Origin: Pseudomonadota bacterium
GTDB taxonomy: Bacteria > Pseudomonadota > Gammaproteobacteria > Xanthomonadales > Xanthomonadaceae
NCBI GenBank assembly: GCA_021821195.1
Contig: JAKACT010000002.1
Span: 124,001 to 188,000, forward strand
DNA: 64,000 nt
Reading direction: 5' to 3'
The translations under genes and the position numbers were made by a program. Below the pieces are notes generated by a model. The model saw only the letters and a list, made by a program, of their open reading frames with translations. It was not told the origin of the DNA and searched no databases. Of this stretch, positions 55,440 to 64,000 are shown piece after piece (positions within the stretch are counted from its first letter, which is position 1; every line of letters starts with the position of its first letter).

Positions 55440-57062
55440 ATGACCCACGCAGGCACAAGCGACGTCCTCAACCAGCCGCCCGCGCCCGGGCCGTTCGACC
55501 TGTGGGGCGACGATCCGGGCCTGCGCGAAGCGGTGCTGCGCGAGAGCGGCGCCAGCTTCGTCGCCCGGCTGGCCGACTACGGCGCGCTGGCCGGCGACAC
55601 CCTGCTGCGGCTGGCCAACGACGCCCACCGCGACCGTCCGCGCCTGCAGACGCACGATGCCTACGGCCGCCGGGTAGACCGCGTCGCCTTCAACGCCGCC
55701 TGGCACGAGGTGATGGGCACCGCGATCGCGCACGGCGTGGCCGGGCTGTCCTGGGCGCAGCCGCAGCCGGGCGCGCAGGTGGCGCGGGCAGCGCTGAGCT
55801 ACCTGCACTACCAGGCCGAGCCGGGCAGCAGTTGCCCGCTGACCATGACCCACGCCGCGATGCCGGTGCTGCGGCAGGCGCCGGCGCTGCGCGAATGGGC
55901 GGACAAGGCCTGCGCGTTCGAGTACGACGGCCGCGACGTGCCGATGGCGCACAAACGCGGCGTTACCCTCGGCATGGGCATGACCGAGAAGCAGGGCGGC
56001 AGCGACGTGCGCGCCAACACCACCCGCGCCACCGCGCTGGGTGCGGACGGCGAATACACGCTGGCCGGGCACAAATGGTTCTTCTCGGCGCCGATGTCGG
56101 ATGCCTTCCTGGTGCTGGCGCAGGCGCCCGGCGGGCTGAGCTGCTTCCTGCTGCCGCGCTGGCGCCCGGACGGGACGAAGAACGCGCTGCGGCTGATGCG
56201 CCTGAAGGACAAGCTGGGCGATTGGTCGAATGCGTCCAGCGAAGTCGAGTTCGACGATGCCTGGGCGTTCCGCGTCGGCGGCGAAGGCCGCGGCGTGGCC
56301 ACCATCCTGGAGATGGTGATGCTGACCCGGCTGGACTGCATGCTGGGCTCGGCCGGGCTGATGCGGATGGCGCTGCGGCAGGCGCTGCACCACGCGCGCC
56401 ATCGCCACGCGTTCGGCAGGCGCCTGCTCGACCAACCGTTGATGCGCAACGTGCTGGCCGACCTAGTGCTGGAGTCGGAAGCCGCCACCGCGCTGTCGCT
56501 GCGGGTGGCCGGCGCGGTCGACCGTGCGCCGCAGGACGCACGGGAAGCGGCGCTGGCGCGGATCGCCACCGCTATCGGCAAGTACTGGATCTGCAAGCGC
56601 GCGCCGGTCTTCGCCAACGAGGCGCAGGAATGCCTGGGCGGGCTCGGCTACATCGAGGAAACGCTGCTGCCGCGGCTGGTCCGGCAGGCGCCGCTGAATT
56701 CGATCTGGGAAGGCTGCGGCAACATCCAGTGCCTGGACGTGCTGCGCGCACTGGCGCGCGAGCCCGACACCGGCGCCGCGCTGCGCTGCGAATGGCAGGC
56801 GGCGGCCGGCATCGACGCGCACTTCGATGCGGCGCTGCAGGCCGGCATCGCCCTGCTGGACGCAGGCTGCGACGAAACCGGCGCACGCGGCTTCGTCGAA
56901 CGGCTGGCGCTGCTGCTGCAGGGCGCCACCCTGCTGCGCGCCAACCACCCGCTGGCGCAGGACTGGTGCGCCAGCCGGTTGGGCGCGCCGCACGCGGCGA
57001 CGTTCGGCACCCTGCGCGAGGCCGTGCACATCGACGCCGCGCTGGCCCGCTGCGACGCCTGA
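55440..57062 (+). CDS. Acyl-CoA dehydrogenase family protein, AidB-like
   Basis: A 540-residue flavoprotein. Length and motifs fit the AidB branch of acyl-CoA dehydrogenases: TEKQGGSDVRANTTRA (about 182-197), LAGHKWFFSAPMSDAFLVLA, and the C-terminal LGGLGYIEET and NSIWEGCGNIQCLDVLRAL. E. coli AidB (541 residues) is part of the Ada response to alkylation and binds DNA. Whether this protein shares that role or oxidises an acyl-CoA cannot be told from sequence. AGGAG lies 9 bases upstream. Confidence 0.88.
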   Translation: MTHAGTSDVLNQPPAPGPFDLWGDDPGLREAVLRESGASFVARLADYGALAGDTLLRLANDAHRDRPRLQTHDAYGRRVDRVAFNAAWHEVMGTAIAHGVAGLSWAQPQPGAQVARAALSYLHYQAEPGSSCPLTMTHAAMPVLRQAPALREWADKACAFEYDGRDVPMAHKRGVTLGMGMTEKQGGSDVRANTTRATALGADGEYTLAGHKWFFSAPMSDAFLVLAQAPGGLSCFLLPRWRPDGTKNALRLMRLKDKLGDWSNASSEVEFDDAWAFRVGGEGRGVATILEMVMLTRLDCMLGSAGLMRMALRQALHHARHRHAFGRRLLDQPLMRNVLADLVLESEAATALSLRVAGAVDRAPQDAREAALARIATAIGKYWICKRAPVFANEAQECLGGLGYIEETLLPRLVRQAPLNSIWEGCGNIQCLDVLRALAREPDTGAALRCEWQAAAGIDAHFDAALQAGIALLDAGCDETGARGFVERLALLLQGATLLRANHPLAQDWCASRLGAPHAATFGTLREAVHIDAALARCDA

Positions 57063-57072
57063 CGCCCCCGGC

Positions 57073-58590
57073 TCAGCCGGCCTGCATCGTCCCGGTATCC
57101 AGCCAGCGCTGATGCCACGACAGCGCCTCGGGCAGCAGGTGCGGCGTGTGCTTGCCGAAGCTGTCGCGGCAGGCGCGGTCGAAATAATCCTGCAGCGCGT
57201 CGCGGTAATCGGGATGCGCGCAATGGGCGATCACCTCGCGCGCGCGCTGCTTGGGCGAGAGCCCGCGCAGGTCGGCCAGGCCCTGCTCGGTGACGATCAC
57301 CGCCACGTCGTGCTCGGTGTGGTCGACGTGGCTGACCATCGGCACGATCGACGAGATCGTGCCGTTCTTGGCGGTGGAGGCGCTGAGGAAGATCGACAGG
57401 AAGCCGTTGCGGGCGAAATCGCCGGAACCGCCGATCCCGTTCATGATGCTGCTGCCCATCACGTGGGTGGAATTGATGTTGCCGTACAGGTCGGCCTCGA
57501 TCATCCCGTTCATGCCGATGCAGCCCAGCCGCCGCACCATCTCCGGGTGGTTGGAGATTTCCTGCGTGCGCATCACGATGCGGCTGCGGTAGAAGTCGAG
57601 GTGGCGGCGGAATTCCTCGTTCGCCTCGGGGCTCAGCGCGAAGCCGGTGCACGAGGCATAGCGCAGCACGCCCGACTTCAGCAGGTCCAGCATGCCGTCC
57701 TGGATGACCTCGGTGTAGGCCTCCAGATCGCGCAGGCCGCTTTCGCCAAGCCCGGCCAGCACCGCGTTGGGGATGTTGCCCACGCCCGACTGCAGCGGCA
57801 GCAGGTTGGCCGGCAGGCGGCCGCGCGACACTTCGTGCTTCAGGAACTCGATCAGGTGGCCGGCGATGCGCTGGCTGTCAGCGTCGGGTGGATTGAACGG
57901 GCTGTTGCGGTCGGGCGCGTCGGTCAGCACCACCGCGGCGATCTTGTCCGGGTCGCAGCGCAGCGTGGCCTGGCCGATGCGCTCGTCGCCGCGCACCATC
58001 GGGATCGGCCGGCGATGCGGCGGCAGCGCGGTGCCGTAGTAGATGTCGTGCATGCCCAGCAGCTCCACCGGCTGCCACTGGTTGACCTCGATGATGACCC
58101 GCTGCGCCAGGTCCAGCCAGGTCTTGTTGTTGCCCACCGAGGTGGTGGGGACCAGCGCGCCGTCCTCCAGGATCGCCGCCACTTCCACCACCGCAGTGTC
58201 GATCTGGTTGTAGAAGCCGAACCAGACGTGTTGCGCCACATGCGAGAGGTGGATGTCCAAGTAGTCCAGCGCGCCGGCGTTGATGCGCTGGCGCGCGCCG
58301 GGGTCGCTCTGGAACGGCATCCGCATCGCCAGCCCGTCCACCTGCGCCAGCGCGCCGTCCAGCTCGGGCGCGGTGGACGCGCCGGTGAGCAGGTTGATGC
58401 GGAACGCCTCGCCGCGCGCATGCGCCGCCTCGATGTGGCTGGCCAGCGCCTGCGGCACCGCCTTGGGGTAGCCGGAGCCGGTGAAGCCGCTCATCGCGAC
58501 GGTTTCGCCGGGCCGGATCAGCGCCGCGGCCTGGGCGGCACTGGTCACGCGTTCGCGCAGACCGGCGTGGAGGATGCGTTGTTCGGGCAT
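57073..58590 (-). CDS. Acetyl-CoA hydrolase/succinate-CoA transferase family
   Basis: A 505-residue class I CoA-transferase of the AarC/Cat1/Ach1 family, moving CoA between acetyl-CoA and an acid such as succinate. Key segments are GETVAMSGFTGSGYPKAVP (N-terminal loop), LPLQSGVGNIPNAV, and TEVIQDGMLDLL with the probable catalytic Glu. The CoA-binding GIGGSGDFARNG and VTEQGLADLRG are present. It is convergent with the AidB-like gene, 10 bp between the stops, and divergent from the AIM24 gene. Confidence 0.92.
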   Translation of the reverse strand: MPEQRILHAGLRERVTSAAQAAALIRPGETVAMSGFTGSGYPKAVPQALASHIEAAHARGEAFRINLLTGASTAPELDGALAQVDGLAMRMPFQSDPGARQRINAGALDYLDIHLSHVAQHVWFGFYNQIDTAVVEVAAILEDGALVPTTSVGNNKTWLDLAQRVIIEVNQWQPVELLGMHDIYYGTALPPHRRPIPMVRGDERIGQATLRCDPDKIAAVVLTDAPDRNSPFNPPDADSQRIAGHLIEFLKHEVSRGRLPANLLPLQSGVGNIPNAVLAGLGESGLRDLEAYTEVIQDGMLDLLKSGVLRYASCTGFALSPEANEEFRRHLDFYRSRIVMRTQEISNHPEMVRRLGCIGMNGMIEADLYGNINSTHVMGSSIMNGIGGSGDFARNGFLSIFLSASTAKNGTISSIVPMVSHVDHTEHDVAVIVTEQGLADLRGLSPKQRAREVIAHCAHPDYRDALQDYFDRACRDSFGKHTPHLLPEALSWHQRWLDTGTMQAG

Positions 58591-58724
58591 GTCGTTGTAC
58601 GCAGGAACGGGTGTCCATTATCCGCCGTGGCGGCCCCGCCGGGCGCGGCCCGGACCGTGACGGTGTGTCCCGGAAACGGCCGCGATTACACTGGCGCCTC
58701 ACCCCCACCGCCAAGGAAAGCGCC

Positions 58725-59747
58725 ATGAGCCAGTGGTTCCTGCACGACCCGTCCGCCAACCGCCGCCTCGGCCCGATGGATGCCGACGCCGCGCGCGCCG
58801 AGGCCACACGCAATCCCTCGCTGCTGGCGTGGAAGGAAGGCATGGGCGACTGGCTGCCGGTGCGCAACATCGCCGAGCTGTACGACGCCGCCCCCGGCGG
58901 CGTGGCCGGCGCGCCGCCACCGCCGCCGCGCAACGGCGGCAAGGGCCGCAGCGACGAGATCGATTTCAAGATCCACGGCCAGGAAATGCAGTTCGTCGAG
59001 ATCGAGCTGGATCCCGGCGAAAGCGCGATCGCCGAAGCCGGCGCGCTGATGTTCAAGGACAGCGCGGTGCAGATGGACACCGTGTTCGGCGACGGCTCGG
59101 CCTCCGGCCAGGCCGGCGGCTTCATGGACAAGCTGCTGTCGGCCGGCAAGCGCGTCATCACCGGCGAAAGCCTGTTCACCACGCTGTACACCCACGCCGG
59201 CAGCGGCAAAGCCAAGGTCGCGTTCGCCGCGCCGTATCCGGGCACGGTGATGGCGATGAAGCTGGACGAGCATGGCGGCCGCATCATCTGCCAGAAGGAC
59301 AGCTTCCTGGCCGGCGCGCGCGGCGTGCAGGTGGGCGTGCACTTCCAGAAGAAGATCCTCACCGGCCTGTTCGGCGGCGAGGGTTTCATCATGCAGAAGC
59401 TCGAAGGTGACGGCTGGGTGTTCATCCACGCCGGCGGCTGCGTGGTGGAGCGCGAGCTGGCCGCGGGCGAGCGCATCGACGTCGACACCGGCTGCGTGGT
59501 CGGCTTCCATGCCAGCGTCAACATGGACGTGCGCCCGGTCGCCGGCCTGAAGTCGATGTTCTTCGGCGGCGAAGGCGTGTTCCTGGCCACCCTCACCGGC
59601 CCCGGCAAGGTGTGGCTGCAGTCGCTGCCGTTCTCGCGCCTGGCTGGCCGCATGCTGGCGGCGGCGCCGCAGAATGGCGGAGCGCGCGGCGAAGGTTCGG
59701 TGCTCGGCGGGCTTGGCCGCATCCTCGACGGCGACAATTCGTTCTGA
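58725..59747 (+). CDS. TIGR00266/AIM24 family protein with GYF-like domain
   Basis: A 340-residue protein. The first 55 residues (QWFLHDPSANRRLGPMDADA ... GDWLPV) form a GYF_2-like domain. A Pro-rich linker follows, and then the AIM24 β-roll domain at about 80-320 (GQEMQFVEIELDPGESAIAE and GFHASVNMDV). AIM24 proteins are conserved from bacteria to mitochondria; the bacterial function is not defined. The GYF_2 fusion occurs in many proteobacteria and suggests proline-rich partner binding. Confidence 0.9.
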   Translation: MSQWFLHDPSANRRLGPMDADAARAEATRNPSLLAWKEGMGDWLPVRNIAELYDAAPGGVAGAPPPPPRNGGKGRSDEIDFKIHGQEMQFVEIELDPGESAIAEAGALMFKDSAVQMDTVFGDGSASGQAGGFMDKLLSAGKRVITGESLFTTLYTHAGSGKAKVAFAAPYPGTVMAMKLDEHGGRIICQKDSFLAGARGVQVGVHFQKKILTGLFGGEGFIMQKLEGDGWVFIHAGGCVVERELAAGERIDVDTGCVVGFHASVNMDVRPVAGLKSMFFGGEGVFLATLTGPGKVWLQSLPFSRLAGRMLAAAPQNGGARGEGSVLGGLGRILDGDNSF

Positions 59748-59762
59748 TCGGCGCCAAGCAAA

Positions 59763-59788
59763 ACCGCCCGCGCTTCGTCGCGGGCGGT
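59763..59788. terminator. Hairpin after the AIM24 gene
   Basis: ACCGCCCGCG and CGCGGGCGGT form a 10-bp stem around a TTCG-containing loop 15 bp past the stop. No T tract follows on the plus strand, while AAAA precedes it, so a full terminator shape exists only for minus-strand transcripts. Confidence 0.5.
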
Positions 59789-59951
59789 CGCGCATTGCGC
59801 TTGGCGCCACAGCCTTCACCTGCATGAGCGGTTCATGAGCATGCACGTCGTGCTAACGGAAAGTTCATTCGCTACAGACAGTCCGCGCTGCATCTTGGTT
59901 CGCGTCGGCGAAAGCCGGCTTCCCCCAAGCAAGAAGACAAGGAGCGCGAAC

Positions 59952-60410
59952 ATGACGATCAAGAAAGATCACAGCATCGGTGAAGGTACTGGCGCGGTAG
60001 CGGGCGCGATCACGGGCGCCGCGATGGGTTCGGTGGCCGGCCCGGCCGGCACCGTGGTCGGTGCGATCGCCGGCGGTGCGCTGGGCGCCAAGGGCGGCGG
60101 CGCGCTGGCCGAGGCGATCAATCCCACCGAATACACCCGCCACTTCGAGAAGAACTACAAGGACACGCCGTACTACGTGAGCGGCAGCGAATGGCGCGAC
60201 TACGCGCCGGCCTACAAGTACGGCTACGACACCTACAGCCAGTACCGCGGCCGCAAGTTCAAGGACGTGGAGTCCGACCTCGAGCGCAACTGGGAAGCCA
60301 CCAAGGCGAACTCGCGGCTGGCCTGGTCGGAAGCCAAGGGCGCGGTGCGCGACGGTTGGCACCATATCGAGAACGCCATGCCCGGCGATGCCGACCGCGA
60401 CGGCCACTGA
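59952..60410 (+). CDS. Glycine-zipper protein of unknown function
   Basis: A 152-residue protein. Residues about 9-50 are a Gly/Ala-rich glycine-zipper segment ([20 protein letters not shown] and on), able to insert in membranes. The rest is hydrophilic and aromatic ([20 protein letters not shown] and the later [14 protein letters not shown]), with a helical tail. No signal peptide is evident. AAGGAG lies 8 bases before the ATG. Similar proteins are often stress-induced; the role is unknown. It forms its own transcription unit with a terminator downstream. Confidence 0.75.
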   Translation: MTIKKDHSIGEGTGAVAGAITGAAMGSVAGPAGTVVGAIAGGALGAKGGGALAEAINPTEYTRHFEKNYKDTPYYVSGSEWRDYAPAYKYGYDTYSQYRGRKFKDVESDLERNWEATKANSRLAWSEAKGAVRDGWHHIENAMPGDADRDGH

Positions 60411-60433
60411 GCCTCGGCACCATCGCGATGACA

Positions 60434-60455
60434 AGGCCGCCTCCGGGCGGCCTTT
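60434..60455 (+). terminator. Intrinsic terminator of the glycine-zipper gene
   Basis: AGGCCGCC and GGGCGGCCT pair around a TCC loop, followed by TTTT, 23 bp after the stop and 54 bp before the folE start. Confidence 0.85.
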
Positions 60456-60508
60456 TTGCGGGACGCGGTAACATGCGCGGCCGTCCACGCCCGATTCCGG
60501 AGCCCACG

Positions 60509-61120
60509 ATGTCCGACGCCCCCCGTCGCGAGGATTCCCGCCACGACGTCACCCGCCAGCAGGCCGAGGACGCCGTGCGCACGCTGCTGCGCTGGGCCGG
60601 CGACGACCCGACGCGCGAGGGCCTGCTGGACACGCCGCGGCGGGTGGCCAAGGCCTACGAGGACTGGTTCAGCGGCTATGCGCTGGACCCGGACGACTAC
60701 ATGGCCCGCACCTTCGAGGAAGTGGGCGGCTACGACGAGATGATCGTGCTGCGCGACATCGAGTATGAAAGCCACTGCGAGCACCACATGGCGCCGATCA
60801 TCGGCAAGGTCCACGTGGGCTACCTGCCGGACGGCAAGGTGGTGGGCATCAGCAAGCTGGCGCGGGTGGTGGAAGCCTATGCGCGCCGCTTCCAGGTGCA
60901 GGAGAAGATGACCGCGCAGATCGCCGGCTGCATCCAGCGCGCGCTGCAGCCGCGCGGCGTGGGCGTGGTGGTGGTGGGCGCGCACGAATGCATGACCACC
61001 CGCGGCATCCACAAGCGCGGGGTGAGCATGGTGACGTCGAAAATGCTGGGCAGTTTCCGCGACGATGCGCGCACCCGCGCCGAGTTCCTGCGCTTCATCG
61101 AGGTCGGCCCGGGCCGCTGA
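60509..61120 (+). CDS. folE: GTP cyclohydrolase I
   Basis: A 203-residue enzyme converting GTP to dihydroneopterin triphosphate, the first step of folate synthesis. Zinc ligands Cys90, His93 (SHCEHHMAP) and Cys161 (HECMTTRG) are present, as are the substrate-binding [15 protein letters not shown] and the C-terminal SMLGSF-type sequence ([10 protein letters not shown]). The ATG at 60509 is preceded by GGAG at 7 bases. Confidence 0.96.
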   Translation: MSDAPRREDSRHDVTRQQAEDAVRTLLRWAGDDPTREGLLDTPRRVAKAYEDWFSGYALDPDDYMARTFEEVGGYDEMIVLRDIEYESHCEHHMAPIIGKVHVGYLPDGKVVGISKLARVVEAYARRFQVQEKMTAQIAGCIQRALQPRGVGVVVVGAHECMTTRGIHKRGVSMVTSKMLGSFRDDARTRAEFLRFIEVGPGR

Positions 61121-61127
61121 GTACCGC

Positions 61128-61157
61128 TTGTTCGGGCTCATTTAATCCGGGTAATAT
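61128..61157 (+). promoter_or_regulatory. Putative promoter of the DUF2239 gene
   Basis: TTGTTC (61128-61133) and TAATAT (61152-61157) are 18 bp apart and end 25 bp before the GTG start, in an AT-rich island rare in this DNA. Confidence 0.4.
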
Positions 61158-61182
61158 TGACCTTCCCGCCCGGAGATCCGCC

Positions 61183-61776
61183 GTGGTCAGTCCGTCCCTG
61201 CGTTGCACTGCCTTTTCCGGCAACTACCGGATCGCCAGCGGCGAACTGCGCCACGTCGCGCTGAAGGCCAAGCAGGCCTTCGACGCGCACCCGGAGCGGC
61301 CGGTGCTGGTGTTCGACGATACCGACGCGCGCACGCTGGAACTGCCGCTGGAGCTGCCGCCGGCCGACCTGCTGGCCTGGCTGTCCCGCCCGCAACGCCT
61401 GGACGAGGGCGCGGCCGAGCCGGAGCGTCCGCGCCGGCCCGGGCGCCCGAAGCTGGGGGTGGTGCCGCGCGAGGTGACCCTGCTGCCGCGCCACTGGGAC
61501 TGGCTGGCGGCCCAGCCCGGCGGCGCCTCGGTGGCATTGCGCCGGCTGGTGGACGCGGCACGCAAGGTGTCCGCCGGCGACGACCGCCGCCGCGCCGCGC
61601 AGGAGGCCACCTACCGCTTCATGCAGGCGATGGCCGGCAACGAGGCGGGCTTCGAGGACGCCGCGCGCGCGTTGTTCGCCGGCGATGACGGCCGCTTCCA
61701 GGCCACCATCGCGCGCTGGCCGGATGACGTGCGCGAACACGTGGAATGGCTGGCGACGGACGCCTTCGTCGCCTGA
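61183..61776 (+). CDS. DUF2239 family protein
   Basis: A 197-residue soluble protein of the DUF2239 family (function unknown). The N-terminal β-rich part (about 5-60) is followed by a basic segment (RRPGRPKLGVVPREVTLLPR) typical of DNA-binding tails and by a C-terminal helical region. The start is GTG with GGAG 8 bases upstream. Its stop overlaps the ATG used for the next gene (TGATG), suggesting an operon with the transporter. Confidence 0.82.
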   Translation: MVSPSLRCTAFSGNYRIASGELRHVALKAKQAFDAHPERPVLVFDDTDARTLELPLELPPADLLAWLSRPQRLDEGAAEPERPRRPGRPKLGVVPREVTLLPRHWDWLAAQPGGASVALRRLVDAARKVSAGDDRRRAAQEATYRFMQAMAGNEAGFEDAARALFAGDDGRFQATIARWPDDVREHVEWLATDAFVA

Positions 61777-63107
61777 TGCACCGCCCGCCGCGCGCCGGCG
61801 CGGCAACTACGGAAACCAGGGATTCCCGCTTGAACGCCACCCATGCTCCCGGCGCGCGCAAGGCCGCGCTCGCCTTCATCTTCGTCACCGTGCTGATCGA
61901 CGTGATCGCGTTCGGGGTGATCATCCCGGTGCTGCCGCACCTGGTCGAACAGATGGTCGGCGGCGACCTGTCCACCGCCGCCTACTGGACCGGCGTGTTC
62001 GCGTTCGCGTTCTCGATCGTGCAGTTCTTCTGCACGCCGGTCCAGGGCGCGCTGTCCGACCGCTTCGGCCGCCGCCCGGTGATCCTACTGTCCTGCTTCG
62101 GGCTGGCCGCGGACTTCGTGTTCATGGCGCTGGCGCCCACGCTGGGCTGGCTGTTCGTGGGCCGGCTGCTGTCGGCGGCGACTTCGGCCAGCTTCTCCAC
62201 CGCCAACGCCTACATCGCCGACGTGGTGCCTGCGGAACAGCGCGCGAAGAGCTTCGGCATGATCGGCGCCGCGTTCGGGCTGGGCTTCATCGTCGGCCCG
62301 CTGATCGGCGGCGTGCTGGGCGACATCAGCCACCGGCTGCCGTTCTGGTTCGCCGCCGGGCTGGCCCTGCTGAACTTCATGTACGGCCTGTTCGTGCTGC
62401 CAGAATCGCTGCCGCGCGAGCGCCGCACCGCGCGCTTCGACTGGAAGCACGCACGCCCGATGGGCGGCGTGCGGATGCTGCTGGAACACCCGCGCATCTG
62501 GGCGCTGGTGGCGGTGGTGTTCATCGCCAACTTCGCCCACTACGTCTATCCCAGCACCTTCGTGCTGTTCGCCGACGCCGCGTTCGGCTGGAAGGAAAAG
62601 CAGGCCGGCTACGTGCTGGCGGCGGTGGGCGCGTGCAGCGTGATCGTCAACGTGGCGCTGGTGGGGCGGCTGGTGAAGGCGCTGGGCGAGCGCCGGGCGA
62701 TGCTGCTGGGGCTGGCCTGCGGCACCGCCGGCTTCGTGCTGTACGGACTGGCGGGGGCGGGCTGGGTGTTCCTCATCGGACTGCCGATCAGCGCGCTGTG
62801 GGCGGTGGCCGGACCGGCGACGATGGCGCTGATCACCCGCCAGGTGCCGGCCAACGAACAGGGCCGCATCCAGGGCTCACTGGGTAGCTTGGTCTCGCTG
62901 GCCGGGATCGTGGCGCCTGCCCTGTTCGCCGGCTCGTTCGGCTTTTTCATCGGCCCGCGCGCACCGCTGCACCTGCCCGGCGTGGCGTTCCTGATCGCCG
63001 CGCTGCTGCTGGCGGTCGCCGCCCTGGTGGCGTGGCGCTATACCGATGCGGCGCACCTACCGGCAGGCGCGGCCCCCGGCGTGCAGGGCTTCGACGAGCG
63101 CGCCTGA
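61776..63107 (+). CDS. MFS transporter, TetA/MdtG-like
   Basis: A 12-helix drug/H+ antiporter-type major facilitator. MFS motif A appears between helices 2 and 3 ([14 protein letters not shown]), and the helix 5 motif ([13 protein letters not shown]) marks an exporter of the DHA1/TetA class. Substrate is not predictable. The ATG at 61776 overlaps the DUF2239 stop. A TTG at 61830 has a better ribosome site (CAGGGA) and gives a length nearer to relatives, so the first 18 residues are uncertain. Confidence 0.9.
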   Translation: MHRPPRAGAATTETRDSRLNATHAPGARKAALAFIFVTVLIDVIAFGVIIPVLPHLVEQMVGGDLSTAAYWTGVFAFAFSIVQFFCTPVQGALSDRFGRRPVILLSCFGLAADFVFMALAPTLGWLFVGRLLSAATSASFSTANAYIADVVPAEQRAKSFGMIGAAFGLGFIVGPLIGGVLGDISHRLPFWFAAGLALLNFMYGLFVLPESLPRERRTARFDWKHARPMGGVRMLLEHPRIWALVAVVFIANFAHYVYPSTFVLFADAAFGWKEKQAGYVLAAVGACSVIVNVALVGRLVKALGERRAMLLGLACGTAGFVLYGLAGAGWVFLIGLPISALWAVAGPATMALITRQVPANEQGRIQGSLGSLVSLAGIVAPALFAGSFGFFIGPRAPLHLPGVAFLIAALLLAVAALVAWRYTDAAHLPAGAAPGVQGFDERA

Positions 63108-63127
63108 GCGCGTCGACTTGATGGCGC

Positions 63128-63424
63128 TCAGCCGCAGCTGATCCGCTCGATGATGCCGGCGCCGTCCTGCAGCACGTTCACCCGATCGCCGCGGTATTCC
63201 AAGGTCACCATCTGGTCGGGCTTGAGCGCGCGCACCAGCGTGGCGCCACTGGCGACGCGCACCGCCTCGACATTGGCCGCGGTGGCCGGCTGGCCGACAT
63301 AGCGCTTGGCCGCGTCGGCATTGCAGGCCATCGGCGCATCCGCGGCGGGCGGCGGGGTGACGGGACGACCGGCGCAGGCGGCCAGCAACAGCAGCGGGGA
63401 CAGCAGCGACAGGCGCATGGACAT
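63128..63424 (-). CDS. Peptidase inhibitor I78 family lipoprotein
   Basis: A 98-residue exported protein with a lipobox (LLAACAG; lipidated Cys at about 17) and a domain with the I78 pattern (CNADAAKRYVGQPAT, then VTLEYRGDRVNVLQDGAG). I78 inhibitors block serine proteases in related species. Monocistronic; it converges on the MFS gene with 20 bp between. Confidence 0.88.
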   Translation of the reverse strand: MSMRLSLLSPLLLLAACAGRPVTPPPAADAPMACNADAAKRYVGQPATAANVEAVRVASGATLVRALKPDQMVTLEYRGDRVNVLQDGAGIIERISCG

Positions 63425-63557
63425 GGTGTGGCTCGCGGAAATGTGACGCGCCCATCATGTCGCCGCGCCGATGAATCCCCGGTGCATGCCTTTCGGCAGG
63501 GGGGCCTGCCCGGTGCGGCCAGTAGCATGCGGGTTTGACCGTCCTAACGGAGTTGCC

Positions 63558-64000
63558 ATGACCCGCCGCCGCCTGCTGCCCCTTGCCCTTTCCCTCGTGC
63601 TTGCCGGTGGCGCACACGCGCAGGCCTCGGTGCCGCAGCCGCAGGACGTGCCGTATGCGCCGGGCATGATGAAGGTCGAGGTGGACGCCACCAATCTTTC
63701 GCAGCGCATCTTCAGGATCAAGCAGACCATCCCGGTGCAGGCCGGTCCGCTGACCCTGCTGTACCCGCGCTGGGTGCCGGGCGGCCATTCGCCGCGCAAC
63801 GGGCTGGACGACATCGCCGGCCTGACCTTCAAGGCCAACGGCCAGAAGCTGGACTGGAAGCGCGACACGCTGGAAGTGGGCGCGTTCCACCTGGTGGTGC
63901 CGGACGGCGTGACCGAGATCACCGCCGAGTTCGACCTGCTCACCGCCACCGGCCCCGGCCAGGGCCGCGTGGTGATGACGCCGAACATGCTCAACATCCA
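63558..64000 (+). CDS. M61 family peptidase, N-terminal part (cut by window end)
   Basis: The first 147 residues of an exported protein. A signal peptide (LLPLALSLVLAGGAHAQA) precedes a β-rich domain with LLYPRWVPGGHSPRNGLDDI, as at the start of M61 glycyl aminopeptidases with a C-terminal PDZ domain. The zinc-binding HEXXH region lies beyond the window, so peptidase activity cannot be checked here. Confidence 0.85.
   Translation, partial: MTRRRLLPLALSLVLAGGAHAQASVPQPQDVPYAPGMMKVEVDATNLSQRIFRIKQTIPVQAGPLTLLYPRWVPGGHSPRNGLDDIAGLTFKANGQKLDWKRDTLEVGAFHLVVPDGVTEITAEFDLLTATGPGQGRVVMTPNMLNI

Overview
The window is about 64 kb of high-GC DNA from a gammaproteobacterium. It is most likely a member of the Xanthomonadaceae/Lysobacteraceae (Lysobacter, Luteimonas or Thermomonas type); I cannot name the genus. 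The evidence is the smg-dprA-LysM block set divergently from def-fmt-rsmB, an RpoD with a long acidic insert, a complete mlaFEDCBA operon and a recCBD operon. All reading frames have the strong GC-rich codon bias of this family. No insertion sequence, CRISPR array, rRNA, integrase or replication origin was seen.

Layout. (1) 0-6 kb: smg, dprA and a LysM protein on the minus strand; peptide deformylase, Met-tRNA formyltransferase and rRNA methyltransferase RsmB on the plus strand. (2) 6-12.3 kb: surface-glycan genes: a GT39-type membrane glycosyltransferase, UDP-galactopyranose mutase, a DUF707 protein and a GT25 glycosyltransferase in one overlapping operon, facing galE and an LpxL-type lipid A acyltransferase. 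(3) 12.4-14.8 kb: dtd and rpoD. (4) 14.8-28 kb: an accessory block. It opens with an HNH protein gene divergent from a tRNA-Ile(CAU) gene split in its anticodon loop by a 237-nt group I intron. A small TerB-like gene follows. Then comes a tightly overlapping operon of seven genes: YjfI-like, PspA-like, YqiJ-like OB-fold, YqiK-type flotillin, a 1770-residue AAA ATPase, an unknown protein and TelA. (5) 28-33.6 kb: a two-component system with a degenerate kinase, an LtaS-type sulfatase-fold protein, a carboxylesterase and a LytTR regulator. (6) 33.6-37.7 kb: mlaFEDCBA (phospholipid traffic). (7) 38-47.7 kb: recC, recB, recD and dinD (recombination and DNA damage). (8) 47.7-48.8 kb: a lower-GC stretch with a candidate small RNA and an unknown gene behind a palindromic operator. 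(9) 48.8-64 kb: mixed chromosomal genes: YciI, cardiolipin synthase, DUF2058, an ECF sigma/anti-sigma-like/PDZ trio, chrA, an AidB-like dehydrogenase, a CoA transferase, an AIM24 protein, folE, DUF2239, an MFS transporter, an I78 inhibitor and the start of an M61 peptidase.

The two most notable items are the intron-split tRNA-Ile(CAU), which a standard bacterial tRNA search could miss, and the PspA-flotillin-giant ATPase-TelA operon beside it, which looks like a membrane-stress or envelope-defence module of unproven function. Its first start codon sits inside a perfect 11-bp dyad.
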